Assembly (NCBI GenBank): GCA_023381095.1
Contig: JAMCTO010000083.1
Location: forward strand, 1-5,149
Source: Bacillota bacterium
GTDB lineage: Bacteria > Bacillota > Sulfobacillia > Sulfobacillales > Sulfobacillaceae
DNA length: 5,149 bases
Reading direction: 5' to 3'
The notes beneath the pieces were generated by a model. It saw only the letters and a list, made by a program, of their open reading frames with translations, did no database searches and was not told where the DNA came from. The position numbers and the translations under genes are program-made. Below, one piece after another: positions 1 through 5,149 of the stretch. How positions within the stretch are numbered: the first letter of the stretch is position 1; each line of letters begins with the position of its first letter.

Positions 1-1312
1 TCCTAGCCCACTCGAGAATCGCCTCGGTCCGTCTCTCGGCTATGCTTACATAATAGTCAGGGGATATCCGCGGATCATTGATAACCCCTTTTATACCCAT
101 GGCTTCCATTTGTTTCAATGCATATGAGAGAAAATTTTTAGAGGTTGAGGCTTGGATCCACTCACGGACCTGGTGGTGGGCAGCTTGACGCCCCAGATGT
201 TCTGCAAGAACCATCATCACCCCCTGTGATACCATATGATCTTCAGCCATCACCAAATTGGCCTTAACCTGGTCTATGTTAATGCGCATCCCCGCCAAAA
301 GATCCGTTAGGCAACGAAGGGCACTGTAGCCCCAAATTGAAGTCTCCGCAATGGCAACGTATTCTCGACGATTCCGACCCGCTTCTCGTTCATGCATCAC
401 CTGCACCGCGTCCCAAATCCCCGATCCCTGAGTCCGGGCCATCTGTGCCATCGAACGGATCATATTGCTGGAAAAGGGATTGATCTTATGGGGCATCGAA
501 CTGGACCCAACACTCTCGGATTCATGGGCCTCTTGTAGTTCTCCCACCTCCGACATCTGCAAGAGGTACACATCCATCGCCATACGTTCCACGGAGGCCA
601 TTACTCCCATGATCCAAGAGACATATTCCGCTTGGGTGTCACGGATACCGTGCCAGGCGGCAACAGGCATCGTCAGGCCCAAACGTCGATTCACGGCATC
701 CCCAATGTGCCACCCGTCGGGTTCCCAAGCCGCGCAAGTTCCAACGGAACCCGTCATTTGTCCCGACGAAATTCGGGGGGACATCGCGAGAAGACGTTGA
801 CGATGTCGATCGAACTCCGGGATGGTCATTGCCCACTTAAATCCCAGCGTGATAGGCTCAGCGTGTTGACCATTGGTACGCGCCAAAGTCGGAATGGCTT
901 TGGCCCGCTCCGTCACAGCGATGATAACGGCTAAAAGTCGGTTGAGTTCCATTTGAAAGAGGTATGTGGCTTGGTTCAGTTGTAGGATCAAAGCGGTATC
1001 CGTGACATCCTGACTCGTAGCGCCCCAGTGTAGATAGGCTCCCGCTTCACCTACCCAATCTTCTAGCAACGCGACAAAGGCCATAATGATATTGCCGGTC
1101 GCACGCCAATGCCGCGATGCCATCAACACCATACGCACGTGCTCCGGGGTCAGATCGAACGCCCGAAGCTCATCAGCGGCCGAACGAGGGATGCGATCGA
1201 AATCAGCCAACGTCTCGACCAACGCGACCTCGATCCGCCACCACAATCGGACTAGGTTCTCATCCGCAAACAAATCCTCCATTTCGGGTTGTCGATAGCC
1301 TTCCCACAACAT
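1..1312 (-). CDS. Aspartase/fumarase-superfamily lyase (adenylosuccinate lyase / carboxymuconate cycloisomerase-like), C-terminus cut by window edge
   Basis: Reading the minus strand from the ATG at 1312 gives 437 uninterrupted codons that run off position 1, so the extreme C-terminus is missing; relatives are about 430-460 residues. Visible superfamily signatures are HWGATSQDVTDTA (residues 95-107), ARTNGQHAEPITLG (144-157), a WHGIRDTQAEY segment and the flexible catalytic loop GSSSMPHKINP (269-279), whose serine normally acts as the general base. The WHxxRD segment and the later HEREAGR stretch resemble the carboxymuconate cycloisomerase and PurB-like branches. Known members cleave C-N or C-O bonds, often releasing fumarate, or lactonise carboxymuconate, in cytosolic homotetramers. 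The usual RTH histidine is Asn147. A strong AAGGAGGA site (1328-1321) lies upstream. ATG fits with 9 bases of spacing, but an in-frame GTG at 1315 is a close alternative. The gene is divergent from the transporter/aconitase X operon, so a shared catabolic pathway is more likely than purine synthesis. Substrate unknown. Confidence 0.9.
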   Translation of the reverse strand, partial: MLWEGYRQPEMEDLFADENLVRLWWRIEVALVETLADFDRIPRSAADELRAFDLTPEHVRMVLMASRHWRATGNIIMAFVALLEDWVGEAGAYLHWGATSQDVTDTALILQLNQATYLFQMELNRLLAVIIAVTERAKAIPTLARTNGQHAEPITLGFKWAMTIPEFDRHRQRLLAMSPRISSGQMTGSVGTCAAWEPDGWHIGDAVNRRLGLTMPVAAWHGIRDTQAEYVSWIMGVMASVERMAMDVYLLQMSEVGELQEAHESESVGSSSMPHKINPFSSNMIRSMAQMARTQGSGIWDAVQVMHEREAGRNRREYVAIAETSIWGYSALRCLTDLLAGMRINIDQVKANLVMAEDHMVSQGVMMVLAEHLGRQAAHHQVREWIQASTSKNFLSYALKQMEAMGIKGVINDPRISPDYYVSIAERRTEAILEWAR

Positions 1313-1368
1313 CACGGAACTCCTCCTTCAAAATTATTTCAATAATAGGAACTTGCGCGAAATATATG

Positions 1369-1394
1369 TTATCTAGTATTATCTATATACAACT
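1369..1394. promoter_or_regulatory. Candidate operator: helical-turn direct repeats and imperfect palindrome
   Basis: TTATCTA occurs at 1369-1375 and again at 1379-1385, a 10-base period that places both copies on the same DNA face. Overlapping them, AGTATTATCT (1375-1384) and ATATACAACT (1385-1394) form an imperfect palindrome with 7 of 10 pairs matching. Short AT-rich palindromes are typical GntR/HutC operators, and this one overlaps the predicted rightward -10. Binding by the GntR protein encoded at 4637 is an inference; AT-rich sequence gives such patterns by chance. Confidence 0.35.
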
Positions 1395-1424
1395 TATCCC
1401 ACATAAAAATCAACTGACTGAGAA

Positions 1425-1432
1425 AGGGAGGG
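1425..1432 (+). promoter_or_regulatory. Ribosome binding site of the MFS transporter gene
   Basis: AGGGAGGG lies 7 bases before the ATG at 1440, which settles that start for the 451-residue transporter. Confidence 0.8.
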
Positions 1433-1439
1433 AAATTGA

Positions 1440-2795
1440 ATGGGAGATCCCACACCATCTGCCACTGCTGTGCATTTGGACGACGGCCCCTTGACACCCC
1501 GCCAATTGTTTATCGCGTCGACAGCAGCCGGGGGTTTGTTTTTGGATGGTTACAACGTGCTCATTTTCTCTGGTGCTTTGTTGGGCATTATTCCCGCGTT
1601 CCACTTGAAGGGCGTTGCGATTGGGCTTATTGGAGCCAGCGTCTTTGCCGGCATGATCATCGGGACAATGGTGGCCGGACCCTTAACCGACCGCGTCGGT
1701 CGTAAACCTGTCTTCATAGTAGACATGCTACTCTTTATCGTTGCGGCTGGTCTATGCCTGTTTGTCTCTTCACCGACCGAACTGATGGTGTTGCGCCTAT
1801 TGACGGGGATTGCGATTGGGGCGGACATGCCTGCCAGTAGCGCAATTATTACGGAATTTAGCCCCCGTGCCCGCCGCGGCACGTTGAATGCGATCACCCA
1901 GCCATACTGGCTGACAGGATCATTTATCGGAGCTCTGGTCTCGTTGCTCATCTATCATGTCGGAGGAGTCTCCAGTTGGCGTTGGATCTTAGCATCCGGC
2001 CTGGTCCCGGCCGTGGTTGTGTTAGTATTGCGGCGGACTGTGCCTGAAACCCCCCGGTGGCTCCTATCTCGAGGGCGGATCGACGAAGCTCGCACTGTGT
2101 TAATGGACACGACCCACAATCCGACGATTATAGACCATCTTGCCGCACTCAAGACGCATGTGTCGACCAAGACGTCAGCGCGACCTCTATTTCGCGGTGA
2201 GGGCTTGCGACGATTGGTCTTTGTATCGCTCTACTGGTTCTTTGGCAACATTACCGGTAGCACCATTCTCATATACACTCCAGTCATCGTCAAAAGCATT
2301 GTGACCCCCTCAACTTACACATCGTTAGAGTTTACCGCCGGTTTTAACCTCCTCTATGTGTTGTTTGGTCTCATCGTTAGCCTGTTTCTTATTGAAAAAT
2401 GGGGTCGGCGTCCCATGGGCATTTGGCCCTGGCTTTCCGCAGCCATCCTTATTGGCCTATTGGCGTTTGTGCTTCATAATCGTGTGGCTGTGGCTCTGCT
2501 ATTTGCTGTCGCGACCATTTTCATGTTCGGGGCCCAAACCCTGGTGTACTTCTGCTGGGGCGTGGAGTTGTTCCCTACCAATGTTCGGGGCCGCGCTCTG
2601 GGATTCTCTAATGGTGTCGGCAAAATCGGCAGTCTTTTAGGGGTCCTATTATTTCCAGGCATCTTCGCCACATCCCCCAAGGATGCCATGCTCATTATTG
2701 CCGGTCTGATGCTTATCGGCAGTCTTATCACCCTCAAGATGGCACCGGAAACCAAGGGCCTTTCTCTCGATGACTTAGAACAGGTTACGCAATAA
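1440..2795 (+). CDS. MFS transporter, sugar-porter/metabolite:H+ symporter-like, 12 transmembrane helices
   Basis: This 451-residue inner-membrane protein is a secondary carrier of the major facilitator superfamily, most likely a proton-coupled importer. Helix 1 carries LDGYNVLIFSG (Asp36), like the DGYD motif of aromatic-acid and phosphate symporters. The cytoplasmic 2-3 loop has motif A as GPLTDRVGRK (80-89). Helix 4 contains RLLTGIAIGAD (119-129). A loop FSPRARRG follows at 140-147. PETPRWL (202-208) ends helix 6, a long hydrophilic stretch (about 203-260) separates the two six-helix halves, ELFPTNVRGRA (376-386) lies in the C-terminal half, and PETKGLSLDDLE (436-447) closes the protein, a sugar-porter-type ending. 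The start is supported by AGGGAGGG 7 bases upstream. It is the first gene of the operon, 31 bases before the aconitase X large subunit, so it probably brings in that enzyme's substrate or a precursor. The substrate cannot be read from sequence. Confidence 0.93.
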   Translation: MGDPTPSATAVHLDDGPLTPRQLFIASTAAGGLFLDGYNVLIFSGALLGIIPAFHLKGVAIGLIGASVFAGMIIGTMVAGPLTDRVGRKPVFIVDMLLFIVAAGLCLFVSSPTELMVLRLLTGIAIGADMPASSAIITEFSPRARRGTLNAITQPYWLTGSFIGALVSLLIYHVGGVSSWRWILASGLVPAVVVLVLRRTVPETPRWLLSRGRIDEARTVLMDTTHNPTIIDHLAALKTHVSTKTSARPLFRGEGLRRLVFVSLYWFFGNITGSTILIYTPVIVKSIVTPSTYTSLEFTAGFNLLYVLFGLIVSLFLIEKWGRRPMGIWPWLSAAILIGLLAFVLHNRVAVALLFAVATIFMFGAQTLVYFCWGVELFPTNVRGRALGFSNGVGKIGSLLGVLLFPGIFATSPKDAMLIIAGLMLIGSLITLKMAPETKGLSLDDLEQVTQ

Positions 2796-2826
2796 GAAAC
2801 CAGATACCGGAAAGCGAGGATGGCGC

Positions 2827-4071
2827 ATGCGATTCACTACTGAAGAAGAACAGATGCTCTCGGGTGCGGAAGGCCCCGCAGTGCAATGGGCGATGGAAGT
2901 TCAGAAACAAACGGGAGAGTTCTTTGGGGCCACGCATTTCGAACCCATTACCAATGCCCATATTGTGGTGGATGTAGAAATCATGGGAGCGGCAGGCTAC
3001 GCACTCGTCGAGACATTCGCTCAGAGCGCCACGACTCGATTTCGGGTCCCCACCACCACCAATAGTCAATTTGTCGACCCTGCCTACCGTCTATTCTTTA
3101 ATCAGGATGAGCTGCTGACCGCGCAACAGTTACAGGTCAACGAATATCTCTCACAAATGGGCGCCATGATTGTGAATTCGTGCATTCCCTATCAAGCCAC
3201 CTATCAGCCCCACTTCGGAGAACACGTGGCCTGGGGAGACACAGGAACCGTATGTTACTCCAATAGTGTTTTCGGATCCCGATCCAACTTTGAGGCAGGG
3301 TCGGCATCGCTTGCAGCTGCGTTAACCGGACGGGTTCCCTACTATGGCTTCCATCGACCTGAGGTCCGACGCGGGACCGCCTTGGCCGAGGTAACGGCCA
3401 CGCTGACTGATTTCGCCGATTGGGGTGCCCTCGGCGCGATTATTGGTCGCTTAGGCGGGAATTATTTCGAAGTCCCCATTATAACGGGCCTGACCGCCAC
3501 CCCCACAAGCGACCATCTTAAACATATGGCAGCCGCTCTGGCTAGCTATGGCTCGATCGCGATGTTTGGTATTGAGGGTCTGACCCCAGAAGCTCAAACC
3601 TTAAGTCAGGCCTTCGGCAAGCAATCTCCTCGCCAGCAATTTACGGTGGGGGACAAAGAGCTTCAAGCCTTCTATGAGTCGTACAAAACCCAAAACGATC
3701 AAGCTGATGTCGTGGTCTTTAGTGGCCCCCAACAATCCATCTACGAACTCCGTTTGCTAGCTGAAGCCCTTGACGGGAAACGCATTCATCCCAACACGGC
3801 CTTAGTCATTACCACCAATCATAGCTACCTCCAAATTGCGGAAAAACTAGGCTATGCGAAGACTATTCGGAACGCAGGGGGAACCATTCTCGAAGGCACT
3901 TGCTTCTATTTAATGACGCTCGACAGCGTGCAACAAAAGCACGGATGGCGGACCATCGTTACCAACTCCGCTAAGGTCGCCAATATTGTCGGAGCCTATG
4001 ACGTGGAACCGGTCTTGCGTCGAACACACGCTTGCATCCAGTCAGCGCTCACAGGAAAGGTGGCGTATTAA
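2827..4071 (+). CDS. Aconitase X catalytic (large) subunit, DUF521 family, divergent Fe-S site
   Basis: The 414-residue product matches the aconitase X large subunit in length and in motif order: ITNAHIVVD near residue 41, CIPYQ (Cys119; family CTPY), NSVFGSRSN (146-154; family NSVLGARTN), GRVPYYGFHRPEVR, GIEGLTPEA (248-256), TC (Thr358-Cys359), TNSAKVAN and a terminal CIQSALTGK. Characterised relatives are Fe-S dehydratases: cis-3-hydroxy-L-proline dehydratase in bacteria and mevalonate 5-phosphate dehydratase in archaea. It should act in the cytosol as a heterodimer with the product of the next gene, which starts one base after its stop. The cysteine expected in a GCPHxS motif is absent: residues 299-304 read SGPQQS, so Gly replaces Cys and Gln replaces His. 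The usual WxESSA segment is WGDTGT (136-141). GAGGA (2816-2820) precedes the ATG; an ATG at 2820 is out of frame and closes after seven codons. Family membership is confident, substrate is not. Confidence 0.9.
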   Translation: MRFTTEEEQMLSGAEGPAVQWAMEVQKQTGEFFGATHFEPITNAHIVVDVEIMGAAGYALVETFAQSATTRFRVPTTTNSQFVDPAYRLFFNQDELLTAQQLQVNEYLSQMGAMIVNSCIPYQATYQPHFGEHVAWGDTGTVCYSNSVFGSRSNFEAGSASLAAALTGRVPYYGFHRPEVRRGTALAEVTATLTDFADWGALGAIIGRLGGNYFEVPIITGLTATPTSDHLKHMAAALASYGSIAMFGIEGLTPEAQTLSQAFGKQSPRQQFTVGDKELQAFYESYKTQNDQADVVVFSGPQQSIYELRLLAEALDGKRIHPNTALVITTNHSYLQIAEKLGYAKTIRNAGGTILEGTCFYLMTLDSVQQKHGWRTIVTNSAKVANIVGAYDVEPVLRRTHACIQSALTGKVAY

Positions 4072-4072
4072 T

Positions 4073-4483
4073 ATGGCGTTGCAAACCGTTACAGCCCTCC
4101 GGGCAATCGGTAAACCCGTGCATGGGGTCGCGCTGGTCTCGAATCAACCGTTCAGTCCCCGCTATGACCTCAATCGAGCCAGTGGTATCATCACCCGAAA
4201 GGGCCATCCTCTCGAAGGATGTAGCATCAAAGACGTGGTTTTAATCTGCCCAACCGCCAAGGGCGGTGTGGCGGGGGGCTGGGCGTTTATCGATTTGAAG
4301 GCCCGCGGATTGGCTCCCCGCGCGTTGTTGTTCGATGTAGCCAACCCCGTCATGGTTCAAGGCTGCGCGGGGGCCGACATCCCGATTATGGATTCCTTCG
4401 ACGAGCCTGTGACCAGTATATTCCGCACTGGGGATCAGCTGGAGGTTGATCCCACTCACTACCTGGTACGCATCGAACGCTAG
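4073..4483 (+). CDS. Aconitase X swivel-domain (small) subunit, DUF126 family
   Basis: The 136-residue product has the layout of the separate aconitase X small subunit: an N-terminal GKPVHGVALVSNQPFSPRYD segment, ASGIITRKGHPLEG (family tGxvxdxxHpLxG), a VVLICPTAKGG turn, then a GLAPRALLF strand and an IPIMDSF strand near the end. In the family this swivelling beta/alpha domain closes over the Fe-S active site of the large subunit. The chosen ATG at 4073 follows the large-subunit stop TAA by a single base, with AGGAAAGG at 4053-4060. The 12-base spacing is rather long, so translational coupling is likely. The frame stays open upstream to 3986, but those codons lie within the large-subunit gene and do not match the family. 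The loop that is usually GSS-rich reads KGGVAGG here, so the swivel serine of the classical enzymes is not seen. Function depends on its partner. Confidence 0.9.
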   Translation: MALQTVTALRAIGKPVHGVALVSNQPFSPRYDLNRASGIITRKGHPLEGCSIKDVVLICPTAKGGVAGGWAFIDLKARGLAPRALLFDVANPVMVQGCAGADIPIMDSFDEPVTSIFRTGDQLEVDPTHYLVRIER

Positions 4484-4489
4484 CGTTCG
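4474..4489. repeat. 16-base perfect palindrome across the stop codon of the small-subunit gene
   Basis: CGAACGCTAGCGTTCG is a perfect palindrome whose centre sits at the TAG stop codon (4481-4483). In RNA it could form a short hairpin only with a minimal loop; as DNA it is a fully symmetric possible protein site. It precedes the intrinsic terminator by 17 bases. No function is established. Confidence 0.6.
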
Positions 4490-4506
4490 CCCCAGAAGGT
4501 GTTCTC

Positions 4507-4545
4507 AAGAGCCGAGCGGTCATTTGGTCTCGGCTCTTTGTTTGG
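4507..4545 (+). terminator. Intrinsic terminator of the transporter/aconitase X operon
   Basis: AAGAGCCGAG (4507-4516) and CTCGGCTCTT (4529-4538) form a perfect 10-pair GC-rich stem around a 12-base loop, followed by a T-rich TGTTTGG tract. It starts 23 bases after the small-subunit stop codon. It should separate the operon from the downstream regulator, so the regulator is probably transcribed from its own promoter. The T run is broken by G residues, so termination may be incomplete. Confidence 0.85.
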
Positions 4546-4553
4546 ATTACGAC

Positions 4554-4575
4554 GGGCCGCGATCGATTGTCGCCC
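4554..4575. promoter_or_regulatory. Weak imperfect palindrome upstream of the regulator gene, possible autoregulatory site
   Basis: The two 11-base halves, beginning GGGC and ending GCCC, match at 8 of 11 pairs around a central ATCGAT. The site covers the expected -35 region of the predicted regulator promoter, where a repressor could block its own transcription. It does not resemble the AT-rich candidate at 1375-1394, so a shared operator is not supported. Confidence 0.2.
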
Positions 4576-4583
4576 CTGGAGAA

Positions 4584-4592
4584 TGGTACAAT
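4584..4592 (+). promoter_or_regulatory. Extended -10 promoter of the GntR-type regulator gene
   Basis: TGGTACAAT has the extended -10 form TGnTACAAT, differing from the sigma-70/sigma-A consensus TATAAT at one base. No good -35 hexamer lies 16-18 bases upstream, as is common for extended -10 promoters. It lies between the operon terminator and the regulator start, leaving a leader of roughly 40 bases. Confidence 0.55.
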
Positions 4593-4636
4593 GAACGCAA
4601 GTGTTACGGGTCTTGTTGGGGAAGTAGGGGTGGTGT

Positions 4637-5149
4637 GTGACGAGCACGGCAGAAAATAAAACGATTCCTATGTTTCAACAAATTGAACGGGAACTCGCCG
4701 AAGAAATTCAACGCAACATATATCGCCCCGGGGACCGTCTCCCGTCTGAGAACGACCTGGCTCGTCGATTCAACGTCCATCGGCTCACTGTTCGGAAGGC
4801 GCTGGGTCGACTACAAGAGCGCGACCTGGTTGTCCGGTATCAAGGCAAGGGCACGTACATCAAAGCACCCACGTTAAATGTTGCGCTCAGTCCGCAGGAG
4901 GGTTTTTTCTCATCACTGGTTCGGGGTGGCACCACCCCGATCAAAAAACTGATTTCCTTTGAGCGATGTGTAGCTATGGATGAAGTGCGGTCAGCGTTAA
5001 ACATTCAGGAGCCCGTCTCCCCATATTGTTTGCGCCGACTCTATTTCACCGAAGACGGCCAAACGCCGATCGCCTTGACCGAGAGCTATTTTCGTCCTGA
5101 GTTTGAATATTCTCCTGAACAAGCCAACGAATTCGTCGTGTATCAACTG
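4637..5149 (+). CDS. GntR/HutC-family transcriptional regulator (wHTH plus UTRA ligand domain), C-terminus cut by window edge
   Basis: 171 codons are visible to the right edge; typical members are about 240 residues, so roughly 70 are missing. The N-terminal winged helix-turn-helix is typical of GntR proteins: IPMFQQIERELAEEI (10-24), YRPGDRLPSENDLARRF (29-45), the recognition part VHRLTVRKALGRL (47-59) and the wing VRYQGKGTYI (66-75). The rest, from about residue 90, with YCLRRLYFTEDGQTPIALTESYF, matches the UTRA effector-binding domain of the HutC subfamily. I chose GTG at 4637 because it keeps the family's N-terminal IPxFQQI segment and has TAGGGG 6 bases upstream; the ATG at 4670 would start inside that segment. 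An in-frame TAG at 4625 bars a longer start. Such proteins usually repress neighbouring catabolic genes until a pathway metabolite binds, so this operon and the divergent lyase are the likely targets. Confidence 0.92.
   Translation, partial: MTSTAENKTIPMFQQIERELAEEIQRNIYRPGDRLPSENDLARRFNVHRLTVRKALGRLQERDLVVRYQGKGTYIKAPTLNVALSPQEGFFSSLVRGGTTPIKKLISFERCVAMDEVRSALNIQEPVSPYCLRRLYFTEDGQTPIALTESYFRPEFEYSPEQANEFVVYQL

Larger units (their letters stand above)
1313..1439. promoter_or_regulatory. AT-rich divergent promoter region between lyase gene and transporter operon
   Basis: These 127 bases separate two divergent start codons and are much richer in A and T than the flanking genes, especially 1330-1410. 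For the rightward operon a plausible but weak promoter is TTGCGC (1353-1358) with TATTAT (1377-1382), 18 bases apart. For the leftward gene TTGTAT (complement of 1387-1392) is a -35-like hexamer, followed by several TATA-like candidates around 1361-1371, none at ideal spacing. The promoters would overlap, so one bound regulator could control both directions. The exact start sites cannot be fixed by eye. Confidence 0.6.

Noticed and set aside
465..934. Plus-strand open frames at 465-800 and 632-934
   Set aside because: They lie antisense to the lyase gene, whose conserved motifs are read on the minus strand; their translations look like no protein family and have no convincing ribosome binding sites.
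1..1312. Calling the lyase PurB of purine biosynthesis
   Set aside because: No purine genes are nearby, the RTH histidine is Asn, and the gene is divergent from a transporter/dehydratase operon; the motifs support only the wider superfamily branch.
1086..1494. Plus-strand open frames at 1086-1298 and 1117-1494
   Set aside because: They overlap the lyase N-terminus in antisense and run across the divergent promoter region; low-complexity translation rich in Arg, Ser and Thr.
2820..2843. ATG at 2820 as an alternative start for the large subunit
   Set aside because: It is out of frame with the gene and meets a stop after seven codons.
3986..4072. Longer small-subunit start at 3986
   Set aside because: It would overlap the large-subunit gene by 86 bases and add residues not seen in the DUF126 family; ATG 4073 fits the family N-terminus and the one-base gap.
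4205..4267. Short hairpins CATCCT/AGGATG (4205-4221) and ACCGCC/GGCGGT (4253-4267)
   Set aside because: Six-pair stems inside a coding region encoding conserved residues; expected by chance and no T tract follows.
4683..4877. Open frame at 4683-4877 on the plus strand
   Set aside because: It is a shifted frame inside the GntR regulator, whose winged-helix motifs are clear in the other frame.
1..5149. CRISPR arrays, tRNA or rRNA genes, insertion sequences
   Set aside because: No regular repeat-spacer pattern, cloverleaf-like segment, rRNA motif, transposase or terminal inverted repeat was seen; nearly all of the window is accounted for by coding genes.

Overview
This looks like a chromosomal metabolic cluster from a bacterium. 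The purine-rich ribosome binding sites (AAGGAGGA, AGGGAGGG), the GTG start of the regulator, the compact gene spacing and the moderate GC content with an AT-rich promoter region fit a Firmicute-like organism of roughly 50% GC, such as the Sulfobacillus/Alicyclobacillus type. That assignment is an inference from composition and style and is not proven. There is no sign of phage, transposon, CRISPR or RNA genes.

Layout. Positions 1-1312, minus strand: a lyase of the aspartase/fumarase superfamily, of the adenylosuccinate lyase / 3-carboxy-cis,cis-muconate cycloisomerase branch, whose C-terminus runs off the left edge. Positions 1313-1439: a 127-base AT-rich divergent promoter region. Positions 1440-4483, plus strand: a tight three-gene operon encoding a 12-helix MFS transporter (1440-2795), the aconitase X catalytic (large) subunit (2827-4071) and the aconitase X swivel (small) subunit (4073-4483). 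The operon ends in a clear intrinsic terminator at 4507-4545. Positions 4637-5149, plus strand: a GntR/HutC-type regulator with its own extended -10 promoter, whose C-terminus runs off the right edge.

How the genes may work together. The layout reads as a small catabolic island: an importer for an organic acid or polyol-like solute, a two-subunit aconitase X dehydratase, a divergently transcribed carbon-heteroatom lyase or cycloisomerase, and a ligand-sensing GntR repressor. The substrate cannot be read from the sequence.

The most interesting point is that all three enzyme polypeptides keep their family scaffolds but differ at positions usually tied to catalysis. The large subunit has SGPQQS where the family normally has a GCPHxS motif carrying a presumed Fe-S cysteine. 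The small subunit has KGGVAGG where the classical swivel has a serine-rich GSS loop. The lyase has ARTNGQHAEP where most relatives have RTH. Together they suggest a divergent aconitase X branch with a substrate different from cis-3-hydroxyproline or phosphomevalonate.
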